Assembly: GCA_913055635.1 (NCBI GenBank)
Contig: CAJXLK010000002.1
Coordinates: 114,993-178,992, forward strand
Origin: an uncultured Bacteroidota bacterium
GTDB lineage: Bacteria; Bacteroidota; Bacteroidia; Bacteroidales; UBA12077
Direction: 5' to 3'
Length of the DNA stretch: 64,000 nt
The notes under the pieces are model-generated. The model saw only the letters and a list, made by a program, of their open reading frames with translations. It was not told the origin of the DNA and did no database searches. This document shows positions 9,256-16,912 of this stretch, in pieces; the stretch's first letter is position 1; each line of letters opens with the position of its first letter. Made by a program: the position numbers and the translations under genes.

Positions 9256-9872
9256 GATATCCAAAGATTCGTGAATTGAAAGAGGCGGTTACCTCCTTGT
9301 TTTCCCCCGCCTATACCACCTCTTTCCCTAAAAAGGAGCATGTGCCCTTCGAAAAATTCCGGGGCAAGCCGGTGGTGGATGACGAAAATTGCGTGGGATG
9401 CGAAACCTGCGCCAATGTCTGCCCCTCCCTGGCCATCACCTTTGAAGATGACCGCGAGCGAGGGGTACGGGTCATCAAACGGGACTATGGCAAATGCCTT
9501 TTTTGCGGTCAGTGCGAAGAACACTGCATCACCGGCAAAGGGGTGATCCTGTCGGACCAAATATACGACCTCTCGTCTTTTGACAGACAGACCAACGTGG
9601 AATATCAGGAAAAAGAACTGCTGATCTGCAAAAATTGCGGGGCCATCATCACCACCCGCGAACACCTGCTGTTTATGCACCGAAAACTGGGCCCCAAGGC
9701 TTTCTCCAATATAATGAATTTGAATATGCTCAATGAAAAACTGAAACTGGCCTCGCGCGAAGAAACGCAAGTTGAACTGAGCGAGGATGAACTCAGGCGC
9801 CGCGATATGTTCAATATCCTCTGCCCCAACTGCCTGCGGGAAGTTCAGTTAAAAGTCTTTTCAGACCGTTGA
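9252..9872 (+). CDS. NuoI/MbhN-like 8Fe ferredoxin subunit with extra zinc-ribbon-like tail
   Basis: 206 residues. Residues about 45-95 contain two 4Fe-4S motifs: CVGCETCANVCP, and a second CLFCGQCEEHC that lacks the usual final proline. This is the subunit that links ferredoxin or the upstream dehydrogenase to the NuoB-like small subunit. Unlike short MbhN proteins it has a further 90 residues with CKNCG and CPNC pairs, which look like a zinc ribbon and are not explained by electron transfer. Its stop codon lies inside the first unit of a 21-bp tandem repeat. Confidence 0.85.
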   Translation: MRYPKIRELKEAVTSLFSPAYTTSFPKKEHVPFEKFRGKPVVDDENCVGCETCANVCPSLAITFEDDRERGVRVIKRDYGKCLFCGQCEEHCITGKGVILSDQIYDLSSFDRQTNVEYQEKELLICKNCGAIITTREHLLFMHRKLGPKAFSNIMNLNMLNEKLKLASREETQVELSEDELRRRDMFNILCPNCLREVQLKVFSDR

Positions 9873-10045
9873 GGGGTTCATTCAGCCTCTTAAGGAGTTA
9901 TTCAGACTGGATAAAGGATCATTCAGACCGGGGAAAGGATCATTCAGACCGGGGAAAGGATCATTCAGACCGGAAAAACATTCATTTAGACTGGGAAAAG
10001 GTCCATTCAAACTGGATAAAGGTTCATTCAGAGCGGGGAAACAAC
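9858..10045 (+). repeat. 21-bp tandem repeat starting at a gene stop codon
   Basis: Nine imperfect units with a TTCAG anchor at 9860, 9881, 9901, 9922, 9943, 9964, 9985, 10006 and 10027, so spacing is 21 bp except for one 20-bp step. The best-conserved units share ATTCAGACCGGGGAAAGGATC. The first unit covers the last codons and the TGA of the ferredoxin-like gene. A 67-codon reading frame (9869-10072) encodes a 7-residue repeat through the array, but this is a trivial result of a 21-bp period and I do not call it a gene. Confidence 0.85.
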
Positions 10046-10178
10046 CAACAAGAGCGCAAGGGGGTGGATTGAGTGGGGTTTATTAAAAGCTGTTTTGATC
10101 AACCACTTCATTGATCGGCATCCTAAAAAAATCCCTGAAAAGGAGGTTCATACGCCTCCATTTAAAGAGGTCTCAACC

Positions 10179-10664
10179 ATGAACAACATCATCGGACATA
10201 ACAACGGTCAAAACATCCTGCTGGTGGGCATTGGAAATGTTTTAAAAAAAGACGACGGGGTCGGGGTCTACATCAGTCAACATATTGGCCCGGTTGCCCG
10301 GGTAAAGGCATTAACCGTTGAAATGAGCATAGAAAATTACATTGGAAAGATCAACACATTGAATCCCGAGGTGTTGATCCTGGCCGATTGTATGGATCTG
10401 GGTGCGGCACCCGGCCATTGGGACCTGAAGGCTGCCACAGATATTGCCGGGCATACGACCAATACCCACAACATCTCGCTGGAACAGGTATCCCAATTGT
10501 TCCACTGTCCGGTTTATTTTCTGGGGATCCAGCCCCTCGACATATCCTTTGGTGAAGGCCTGAGCCCGCAGGTCAGGAAAACAGCCGATGCCCTGGTCGA
10601 AAAAATCAACCGCATCGGCGATGAATGGCCAGCAACAGAGCTATTAAACAACCAACATATTTAA
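10179..10664 (+). CDS. [NiFe]-hydrogenase maturation endopeptidase (HycI/HybD family)
   Basis: 161 residues from the ATG at 10179; a longer frame from 10095 has no family match. The N-terminus LLVGIGNVLKKDDGVGVY is the nickel-sensing/GxGN motif of the family, followed by the conserved aspartate region LILADCMDLG and a histidine near THNIS. The enzyme removes the C-terminal extension of the large subunit once nickel is inserted; the substrate is most likely the 2139-3344 product, whose tail resembles that of HycE. No hyp accessory genes are in the window. Confidence 0.85.
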   Translation: MNNIIGHNNGQNILLVGIGNVLKKDDGVGVYISQHIGPVARVKALTVEMSIENYIGKINTLNPEVLILADCMDLGAAPGHWDLKAATDIAGHTTNTHNISLEQVSQLFHCPVYFLGIQPLDISFGEGLSPQVRKTADALVEKINRIGDEWPATELLNNQHI

Positions 10665-10666
10665 AA

Positions 10667-11092
10667 ATGGGAGGTCCTATGTGGTATGATTATTATTGCC
10701 CCGTGTGCAAAGGTCAGCTTCGGGTTGAAAACAGCCTGGTATTCACCGCCAGGAGCAAAAAGACCAATCAGAAAGGTCTGATTTTCCTGAGTCCTGAACT
10801 GGGGAACTACACCACCAGCAAACATCCGAATTTTCAGATTGAAGAAGGGGAGGAATTTTCCCTGTATTGCCCCATCTGCCATACCACTTTAAACCGGGAA
10901 GAAAACAACAACCTGGTCAAGGTGTTCATGCAGGATGAGCAAGGCAAGGAATATGAAATTTTCTTTTCCGGCATTGCAGGCGAGAAATGCACCTACAAAC
11001 TGCGCGACAAACAAGTAGAAGGGATGGGTCCGGATGTGGAGCTTTACAAGGAATATTTTGATGTGCCGGATGAATATCAGCATTATTTGTAA
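10667..11092 (+). CDS. Zinc-ribbon protein of unknown function, last gene of hydrogenase operon
   Basis: 141 residues if started at 10667 (a second ATG lies at 10679). Two cysteine pairs, CPVC near the N-terminus and CPIC near residue 76, are spaced like a split zinc ribbon; the rest is predicted beta-rich and ends in an acidic, tyrosine-rich tail. I do not recognise a named family. It begins 2 bp after the maturation protease and is followed by a terminator, so it is cotranscribed with the hydrogenase; a role in assembly or as a scaffold is only a guess from position. Confidence 0.6.
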   Translation: MGGPMWYDYYCPVCKGQLRVENSLVFTARSKKTNQKGLIFLSPELGNYTTSKHPNFQIEEGEEFSLYCPICHTTLNREENNNLVKVFMQDEQGKEYEIFFSGIAGEKCTYKLRDKQVEGMGPDVELYKEYFDVPDEYQHYL

Positions 11093-11251
11093 GGCCCCGG
11101 GCGGTAATCTTCATTAAGGCCAAATTGGGATGTTTTAGCCACATGCCGCCTTTTAACAGGCAGCCTGTATAAAAAGTACCCCCAAAAGAGGCCCAAAATG
11201 CTTGTTGAGGCTGTGTGCGGAACAACAAAATACAAAAAAACAAGGAAGCAT

Positions 11252-11283
11252 AAAAAGAGGCCCCACAGTGGAGGCCTCTTTTT
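11252..11283. terminator. Bidirectional rho-independent terminator
   Basis: A perfect 11-bp stem (AAAAAGAGGCC pairing with GGCCTCTTTTT) with a 10-base loop sits between the convergent zinc-ribbon gene (+) and hydA (-). The stem ends in A-runs and T-runs on both sides, so it can stop transcription from either direction. Confidence 0.85.
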
Positions 11284-11308
11284 AAGGAGGGTTGGATAAA
11301 GGAATCGA

Positions 11309-13102
11309 TTAGTAGCGTTTACGCTCTTTATAGTGGGTATGGAGCAATTCGTGGGATTTATGCCCCAGGGGCTCACCCAGGTATTCCTTATAGATAGCCT
11401 GTATTTCAGGATTTTCGTGCGATTTACGAACCGGCATATCGGAGTCCTCGGCATAGATGGCATCGGCACGTTTTTGACGGATTTCGGGGGTTGTGGGGAT
11501 GGGCTGTCCGCCACCGCCCAGGCAACCGCCGGGACAGGCCATGATCTCTATGAAGTGCCAGTCACCCTTGCCTTCGCGCACTTTCTGCATCACCTGACGG
11601 GCATTGGTCAGGCCATGGGCGACTACGGTTTTGAGTTCCACGCCTTCCAGGAAGTTCCACTCTTTCTTGGCCCCCTCAATTACAATGGAGGCTTCGCGCA
11701 CCCCTTCCATACCCCGTACAGGCGTGATGTTGAGGTTATCAAAGGGCACCTCTTTGCCGGTTACAATCTCATAGGCCGTACGCAGGGCAGCTTCCATCAC
11801 CCCGCCGGTGGCACCAAAGATCACAGCTGCACCGGATGATTCACCCATGATGCTGTCGTACTTGTTCTCCTCCAGGCTGAGGAAATCCACACCGGCCTGA
11901 CGGATCATGTGGGCCACCTCGCGGGTAGTCAACACATAATCGACATCTTTGTAACCGCTATCGCGCATTTCCGGCCGGTCGGCCTCGTATTTCTTAGCCG
12001 TACAGGGCATCACGGAAACCGATACAATCTTATCGGGGTCCAGCTGCTTCTTGTCGGCGTAATAGGTTTTGGCCAGGGCACCGAACATTTGCTGGGGCGA
12101 CTTGCAGGTCGATACATTGTCCAGATATTCGGGGTAGGTGTGCTCAATGAACTTAATCCAACCCGGCGAGCAGGAAGTGGTCATCGGCAGCTTGGTATTG
12201 GGATCCTTATCGACCAGGGCCTTTTTCAGGCGGGTCAGCAACTCGGTGCCCTCTTCCATGATGGTCAGGTCGGCCGACCAGTCGGTATCGAGCACCGAAT
12301 CAAAACCGATGCGCTTAAGGGCGGTCACCATCCGGCCGGTAACCCGTTCACCCGGATCAAATCCCAGCTCCTCGCCAAGGGCTACCCTTACGGCAGGGGC
12401 GGTTTGAACCACCACGTGGGTATCCTCATCATAAATGGCATCGTAAACCTGGTCGATGTAGTTGCGCTCAACCAGGGCCCCGGTTGGGCAACGGTTGACA
12501 CACTGCCCGCAATTGGTGCAGACCACATCAATCATGGGATTTTCAAAGAAAGTGGAAATCTTCATCTCACTGCCCTTATAGGCGACCCCCAGGGCACTGA
12601 CATGCTGCAGCTCGGTGCAGGTTCTCACACAACGCTGACAGCGCACACATTTGCCATCATCCTTGATGATCGAAGGCGAATACTGATCAATGGTGAAGTT
12701 TTTGTCGGGTACCAGGTCCATGAACAAATAATCGCCGCTGATAATGGTATCGGAAGCCAACGACTGGAGTTCACAGTTGCCGTTTTTGTAACATTTGGTG
12801 CAATCTTCCCGGTGCTCACTCAGCAGCAGGTCGACAATGTAGCGACGGGCCCGGCGTACCTTCAGGGTGTTGGTTGAAATCTCCATGCCCTCTTCGGCCG
12901 GCGTGGCACAGGAAGGAACCAGGTTATTGGCGCCCTTGCGCTCCACCATGCAAACCCGGCAGTTACCCGCTACACAAAGGTCCTCATGATAACAAAGGGT
13001 GGGAATGTGTATATCGAGCTTCCGCGCCGCATCCAGAATCGTACTGCCCTTTTCTACTTGTACATCAAATCCATCTATTTTTAAATTAACTGTATTGGCC
13101 AT
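11309..13102 (-). CDS. hydA: [FeFe]-hydrogenase catalytic subunit HydA, NAD(H)-linked type
   Basis: 597 residues. In order: a NuoG-type 2Fe-2S domain (C37, C48, C51, C65), a His-Cys 4Fe-4S motif (HREDCTKCYKNGNC, near 96-109), two ferredoxin-type 4Fe-4S motifs, and the H-cluster domain with its three signatures TSCSPGW, MPCTAKK and MACPGGCLGGGG, then a C-terminal small-subunit-like tail. This is the architecture of HydA in HydABC complexes that exchange electrons between H2, NADH and in many cases ferredoxin. It is cytoplasmic. Downstream of hydB by 31 bp in the operon hydC-hydB-hydA. The maturases HydEFG are not in the window. Confidence 0.95.
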   Translation of the reverse strand: MANTVNLKIDGFDVQVEKGSTILDAARKLDIHIPTLCYHEDLCVAGNCRVCMVERKGANNLVPSCATPAEEGMEISTNTLKVRRARRYIVDLLLSEHREDCTKCYKNGNCELQSLASDTIISGDYLFMDLVPDKNFTIDQYSPSIIKDDGKCVRCQRCVRTCTELQHVSALGVAYKGSEMKISTFFENPMIDVVCTNCGQCVNRCPTGALVERNYIDQVYDAIYDEDTHVVVQTAPAVRVALGEELGFDPGERVTGRMVTALKRIGFDSVLDTDWSADLTIMEEGTELLTRLKKALVDKDPNTKLPMTTSCSPGWIKFIEHTYPEYLDNVSTCKSPQQMFGALAKTYYADKKQLDPDKIVSVSVMPCTAKKYEADRPEMRDSGYKDVDYVLTTREVAHMIRQAGVDFLSLEENKYDSIMGESSGAAVIFGATGGVMEAALRTAYEIVTGKEVPFDNLNITPVRGMEGVREASIVIEGAKKEWNFLEGVELKTVVAHGLTNARQVMQKVREGKGDWHFIEIMACPGGCLGGGGQPIPTTPEIRQKRADAIYAEDSDMPVRKSHENPEIQAIYKEYLGEPLGHKSHELLHTHYKERKRY

Positions 13103-13133
13103 TTTATTGTGGTTTTAATTGATTCTACAAAAA

Positions 13134-14306
13134 TTAGTAAATCATCTCTTCTTTGAAATTATCGACAATAGAAGAGAAGGAATTGGCGACGGATTGACCG
13201 AGGCCGCATTTGGCCGTTATCTTCATCACTTCGGTGAGCTTCAAAAGGGTATTCAGGTAGGTGGTGGGCTGATCGCCCCGTTTGACCGCTTCAATGCCCT
13301 TGAGCAACTGCTGACAGCCAGCGCGGCAAGGCGTGCATTGTCCGCAGGATTCTTCCCGGAAAAACTCCACGTAATTCTTCAATACATTATACATCGAACG
13401 GGAACTGTTGAAAAGCATCATCGACCCGCCGGTGGGTACGCCTTCAAAGCCAATGATGGTATCATTGAATTTTTTCCTCGGAACGCAGAAACCAGCAGCT
13501 CCTCCAACCTGTACGGCTTTGGTGTCGCCATCGCCAAATTCCTCGACGAATTCAGCCAGGGACATGCCCAGCTCCAGTTCGTAAATGCCGGGGATGGGGG
13601 TATCACCGGAGATGGAGAACACTTTGGAACCCCTGGAATCGGCCGTGCCCAGCTCCTGAAACTTTTGGGCGCCCAAATTGCATATCATCAGCGAATAAAC
13701 CAGGGTCTCCACGTTATTGATAACGGTAGGTTCACCCCGGAAGCCATTTTGAGTGGGATAAGGAGGTTTGTTGCGGGGCTCACCGCGTTTGCCTTCCATT
13801 GATTCGAACAGGGCACTCTCTTCCCCGCAGATATAGGCGCCGCTGCCCAACAACAATTTGATCCTGAAATCCAGGCCCAACTCGTCGAGGACCTGATGGA
13901 ACTCATCTATTTTCTTTTGAATGTCGTCTTTGAGGAATTCATATTCACCGCGAAGGTACATATACCCTTCTTTGGCCTGGATGGCATAGGCACAAACGGC
14001 CATCCCCCCGAATACCTTAAAAGGCACGCGCAGGAGAATCTCGCGGTCTTTAAATGTACCGGGTTCACCTTCATCGGCATTACAAACGACAAATTTCTCC
14101 GGGCTCTCTTCCTGGGCGGTAAATTTCCATTTCAAACCGGTGGGGAAACCAGCTCCGCCCCGGCCTCTTAAGCCTGAATCGAGGATCTCCTGAATCACAT
14201 CATCGCGCGAGCGCTGAAGGGTCTGCTTCAAGACCTCTTTATAACTGCAATCCTCCGAAAAGATCAGATCTACGCGTTTAAGTCTTGTATTGGCTGTATC
14301 TGGCAT
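13134..14306 (-). CDS. hydB: HydB, NuoF-like NADH-binding subunit (short form)
   Basis: 390 residues with the FMN/NADH-binding core (GLRGRGGAGFPTGLKW near residue 45; NADEGEPGTF) and the C-terminal 4Fe-4S site CGQCTPCRAG with its partner in CGLGQ. HydB of well-studied bifurcating enzymes is about 600 residues because it carries an N-terminal thioredoxin-like 2Fe-2S domain and a C-terminal 2x4Fe-4S ferredoxin domain. Both are absent here, although the related protein at 23321-25099 has them. The short form may affect whether this hydrogenase uses ferredoxin as well as NADH. Confidence 0.92.
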   Translation of the reverse strand: MPDTANTRLKRVDLIFSEDCSYKEVLKQTLQRSRDDVIQEILDSGLRGRGGAGFPTGLKWKFTAQEESPEKFVVCNADEGEPGTFKDREILLRVPFKVFGGMAVCAYAIQAKEGYMYLRGEYEFLKDDIQKKIDEFHQVLDELGLDFRIKLLLGSGAYICGEESALFESMEGKRGEPRNKPPYPTQNGFRGEPTVINNVETLVYSLMICNLGAQKFQELGTADSRGSKVFSISGDTPIPGIYELELGMSLAEFVEEFGDGDTKAVQVGGAAGFCVPRKKFNDTIIGFEGVPTGGSMMLFNSSRSMYNVLKNYVEFFREESCGQCTPCRAGCQQLLKGIEAVKRGDQPTTYLNTLLKLTEVMKITAKCGLGQSVANSFSSIVDNFKEEMIY

Positions 14307-14330
14307 AATGGTGTTGTTTAAGGTTTTCGA

Positions 14331-14801
14331 TTAATATTCAACTTTCATATACTCATCAATGATCTCACTGACTTTGTCGGGGGTCAGTTCGGTATAGGCC
14401 TGTTCATTGATCAGCATGGCCGGGCCTTTGTGGCACCAACCCAGGCAATTGGTCTCAAGCAGGGTAAAACGGTTGTCCTTGGTGGTTTCCCCCACATTGA
14501 TCTTCAAGAGTTGCTTGAGGGTATCGAGGATTTCCTTTTTACCATGCATATCGCAGGTGATGGTTCGGCACAGGCGGATGACATATTTGCCCCGCGGCTC
14601 GGTGTCGAGGAAGGAATAGAATGTGGCGGTGCCATAAACCAGGGCCGCCGACATGTCCAATTCACGGGCCACTTCAGTCATGGCCTCTTCCGAGACATGT
14701 CGCTCCTGTTTGACAATCCCCTGTAAAATGGGCAGCAAACTCTCCCGGTTCCGCCCATGTTGGTCCGCTAAATCCTTGATTAATTCTTTCATTTCAGGCA
14801 T
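14331..14801 (-). CDS. hydC: HydC, NuoE-like 2Fe-2S subunit
   Basis: 156 residues of the thioredoxin-like 2Fe-2S ferredoxin family: cluster cysteines in CRTITC and CLGWC. It is the first gene of the operon; an AAAGGAG ribosome binding site lies just before its ATG. It passes electrons within the HydABC complex next to the flavin subunit. A Rex-like palindrome lies about 26 bp upstream of the start. Confidence 0.92.
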   Translation of the reverse strand: MPEMKELIKDLADQHGRNRESLLPILQGIVKQERHVSEEAMTEVARELDMSAALVYGTATFYSFLDTEPRGKYVIRLCRTITCDMHGKKEILDTLKQLLKINVGETTKDNRFTLLETNCLGWCHKGPAMLINEQAYTELTPDKVSEIIDEYMKVEY

Positions 14802-14826
14802 ATTGACTCCTTTTAAATATTAGTAC

Positions 14827-14842
14827 TGTGAAAACATTAACA
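14827..14842. promoter_or_regulatory. Candidate Rex (redox-sensing repressor) operator of hydCBA
   Basis: TGTGAAAACATTAACA is an inverted repeat (TGTGAA, 4-bp spacer, TTAACA) with one mismatch between arms and close to the known Rex consensus TTGTGAA-N4-TTCACAA. A further half site TGTTAA follows at about 14844. It lies 26 bp upstream of hydC in the position of a promoter. Rex senses the NADH/NAD+ ratio and is known to control NAD-linked hydrogenases in other anaerobes. The rex gene is not in the window. Confidence 0.5.
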
Positions 14843-15240
14843 CTGTTAAAAATATAACGGCATTTTTTTGGGGGCCCTGCAAGGGCCTTGTTTCTAAAAT
14901 TAGAATGGAAGTTTGACCAAGTAAATGACAAAAGTCATGTTTGACCCCTCCCCGGCCCGATCCTACCGAAAAGGCCTCCCCTCGAAAACGCCCTCAAAAT
15001 AAGACTTTAAAAACAAAAAAACCAACCCCCCAACAATTTATAATCGGTCTAAAGAGCCATGGCCTGCCTAAACACCCGTAAACCCCCGACAAACCCATAT
15101 CCCGCAGGATGTACCCGGATCCTTCAAAATAAACCAACAGCCCACCCCACCGAATAGCCCCATCTCACCCATGGGGTGAAAAAGCTGGCCGAAAGCCAGC
15201 ACAGAAACCCATATCATGATCAGTTGCCCCCTTAAAAACA
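14843..15240. other. Intergenic region, no gene seen
   Basis: No supported reading frame. It holds two compact hairpins, GGCCCT-GCA-AGGGCC at 14873-14887 and GCTGGC-CGAAA-GCCAGC at 15184-15200, and an unusually C-rich top strand between 14940 and 15150. The first hairpin lies in or near the hydC leader; neither is followed by a T-run that would make it a convincing terminator. Confidence 0.4.
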
Positions 15241-15244
15241 AAAA

Positions 15245-15268
15245 ACCCCGGATTGGACGATCCGGGGT
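15245..15268 (-). terminator. Rho-independent terminator of the encapsulin operon
   Basis: A 9-bp stem (ACCCCGGAT with ATCCGGGGT, loop of 6) which, read on the minus strand, is followed by TTTTTG and another T-run. It lies about 150 bp after the encapsulin stop codon. Confidence 0.75.
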
Positions 15269-15329
15269 CGGTATATTGGTGACCTTTTTTTCTTAGATCA
15301 TTGCTGTCCTACTTGTACCTACCCCTGGT

Positions 15330-15428
15330 AATATCCGGGGTTCATCAGGGGCTCTAGCCTGACAATATCCGGGTTCATCAGGGGCATTGCTTAAGGAATA
15401 TCCAGGTTCATAGGGGCTCTACTTAAAG
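15330..15428 (-). repeat. Three 32-34-bp tandem repeats at the 3' end of the encapsulin gene
   Basis: Units begin AATATCC at 15330, 15364 and 15397 and share AATATCCGGGTTCATCAGGGG. The unit nearest the gene contains its TAG stop codon. Read in the gene's own frame past the stop, the next 22 codons form two copies of an 11-residue unit containing PxEPGY (SPYEPGY..., APDEPGY...); a third copy is then shifted out of frame. Confidence 0.8.
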
Positions 15429-16213
15429 ACCACCACGGCAGCAGGATCCAGTACCTGAAAGGCAAAGGATTCGGTAAAGTAAAGCTGAACTTCCTTCTCA
15501 GAATGCGATTCGTAGCCGATGGAGAGATCCTGGCCCAGGGTCAGTTTAAAATCACCCCCACGGGCGGAAATTAAATAGGCCTCATCCACATAAAAGTTTA
15601 AAATGATATCCCCGCCAATCAGGTCTTCTACCCGCTTTTTCAGGGGATAACCACCGCTGTTAACCATCAGTTTCTGCCACTGATCTTTACCGACCACCAG
15701 ATGGTAGGGCCCGCCAATAAAAGAACGGCTCAGCTGGTCAATCCCCTCGGAGAGGTTGCGCAAAATCTCCTTTTCGTCATCGGGAAAGCTCATCACCTGA
15801 TGTTCGCTGGCCGATTGCAGGCCCTTGATGCAGGCTTTATCAAAACCATGGTAGATGCTTTTCTCTTCAAATGCGGCCACTTCGCCGGCAGCCTGCTCCA
15901 GGGGCCCCAGGTCAACGTCTTCAGCCCCGCGCACCACATTGTCCAACTCCCAGATATTCAATTTAAAAGAACGACGGATTTCAGTCAGCGGCAATACACG
16001 GTTAATGCCATAACGCACCTGATTCTCCTTTTGCTGTTCATCCATCTCCAGGCGGCCAATGGAAATGCCGCCAAAGTCCATCCCTTTGGGCCCTTCTACA
16101 TCAGCAAAACGCCTTCCGGTTAATGTGTTTTGAAAAATATCGCGCGCCTGCGATTCAATCTCCTCCCAGGCCGCTTGTGATATGGGTGCCAGTGATTTTC
16201 TTAAATGATCCAT
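15419..16213 (-). CDS. Encapsulin shell protein (family 1, HK97 fold)
   Basis: 264 residues, the usual length for family 1 (linocin/CFP29-like) encapsulins that build 60-subunit shells. N-terminal MDHLRKSLAPISQAAWEEI, the internal FADVEGPKGMDF, and the C-terminal YFTESFAFQVLDP region are all typical of this family. The protein self-assembles into a cytoplasmic nanocompartment. A strong AAAAAGGAGGA ribosome binding site precedes the ATG. It lies 12 bp downstream of the encapsulated ferritin gene, its cargo. It stops with TAG inside a tandem repeat (see 15330-15428). Confidence 0.95.
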   Translation of the reverse strand: MDHLRKSLAPISQAAWEEIESQARDIFQNTLTGRRFADVEGPKGMDFGGISIGRLEMDEQQKENQVRYGINRVLPLTEIRRSFKLNIWELDNVVRGAEDVDLGPLEQAAGEVAAFEEKSIYHGFDKACIKGLQSASEHQVMSFPDDEKEILRNLSEGIDQLSRSFIGGPYHLVVGKDQWQKLMVNSGGYPLKKRVEDLIGGDIILNFYVDEAYLISARGGDFKLTLGQDLSIGYESHSEKEVQLYFTESFAFQVLDPAAVVVFK

Positions 16214-16225
16214 AAATCCTCCTTT

Positions 16226-16576
16226 TTATTTTATTTTGCCAATTCCCAGATCCCCATTGCCTGGGTTGTTTTGTGAATGATTGGACGCTCCTTCCTCTTC
16301 TTCCGCAATGTCGCCTTCTTTGAACAGCCAGTTCCGCAATTCTTCGTCCCAACCTGGCATATTGCGCCTGAGCCACTCCAGGGTCATACAGGCATGCTCA
16401 ATTTCTTCATCCCGGTTGTGTGCCATGATACCAGCCAGACTCTCATCGTCGGAAGTATCGACCCGTTGGTGGTACCAATCCACCGCTTCAATCTCCTCCT
16501 TCAGGCTATTCAATGCCCGGGTGTAATTGCGGGCATCATTGCTCAATTCATTTGCAGGTTCGTGATACTGTGACAT
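16226..16576 (-). CDS. Encapsulated ferritin (EncFtn) with encapsulin-targeting peptide
   Basis: 116 residues. The N-terminal 95 residues form the two-helix EncFtn ferritin-like unit with iron ligands expected in ALNSLKEEIEAVDWYHQR and NRDEEIEHA; a flexible acidic/Asn-rich linker follows and the protein ends in GDLGIGKIK, a close match to the LGIGSLK-type cargo-loading peptide. EncFtn dimers oxidise Fe(II), and the shell stores the mineral. An AAAGGAGGAAATAATG context gives the start with confidence. It is the first gene of the pair. Confidence 0.95.
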   Translation of the reverse strand: MSQYHEPANELSNDARNYTRALNSLKEEIEAVDWYHQRVDTSDDESLAGIMAHNRDEEIEHACMTLEWLRRNMPGWDEELRNWLFKEGDIAEEEEGASNHSQNNPGNGDLGIGKIK

Positions 16577-16912
16577 TATTTCCTCCTTTTTTGATTGGTT
16601 TGATAAACAAGGATAAAATTAGCGGATTTTTGTTGATATTTCAAGCAAATCACCCCTTCTTTCCTTAAAAATCGCGGTGTAAAGCAGAATAAAGCATCTG
16701 AAAGCCTTTAAAAACGCTGAGAGAAGGGAAAACCACCGTTGGTGAGCGTAAAATAAAACATGAGAAAGGCTGATTAAGCCCATAAAATCTGAAAATGACA
16801 GATATCCTCGATGAGAAAAGCGGGACATCATCTTATTAAGCAGCGGGAACTTCGGGAAAGACAAATAAAAAGGGATGAAGTTGGAGGAAGCCATATGAAG
16901 CGGGCTTCACCC
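16577..16912. other. Intergenic region upstream of the EncFtn-encapsulin operon
   Basis: About 335 bp, AT-rich, between the divergent-from-downstream LysM gene 3' end and the EncFtn start. It must contain the promoter of the encapsulin operon. I see no convincing iron-box or other palindrome and no supported gene. Confidence 0.4.

Noticed and set aside
9869..10072. Protein-coding gene with 7-residue repeats
   Set aside because: The frame is produced by the 21-bp repeat period, has no good start context and no recognisable family.
11909..12877. 322-codon plus-strand frame within hydA
   Set aside because: Antisense to an intact, strongly conserved gene; no domain seen.
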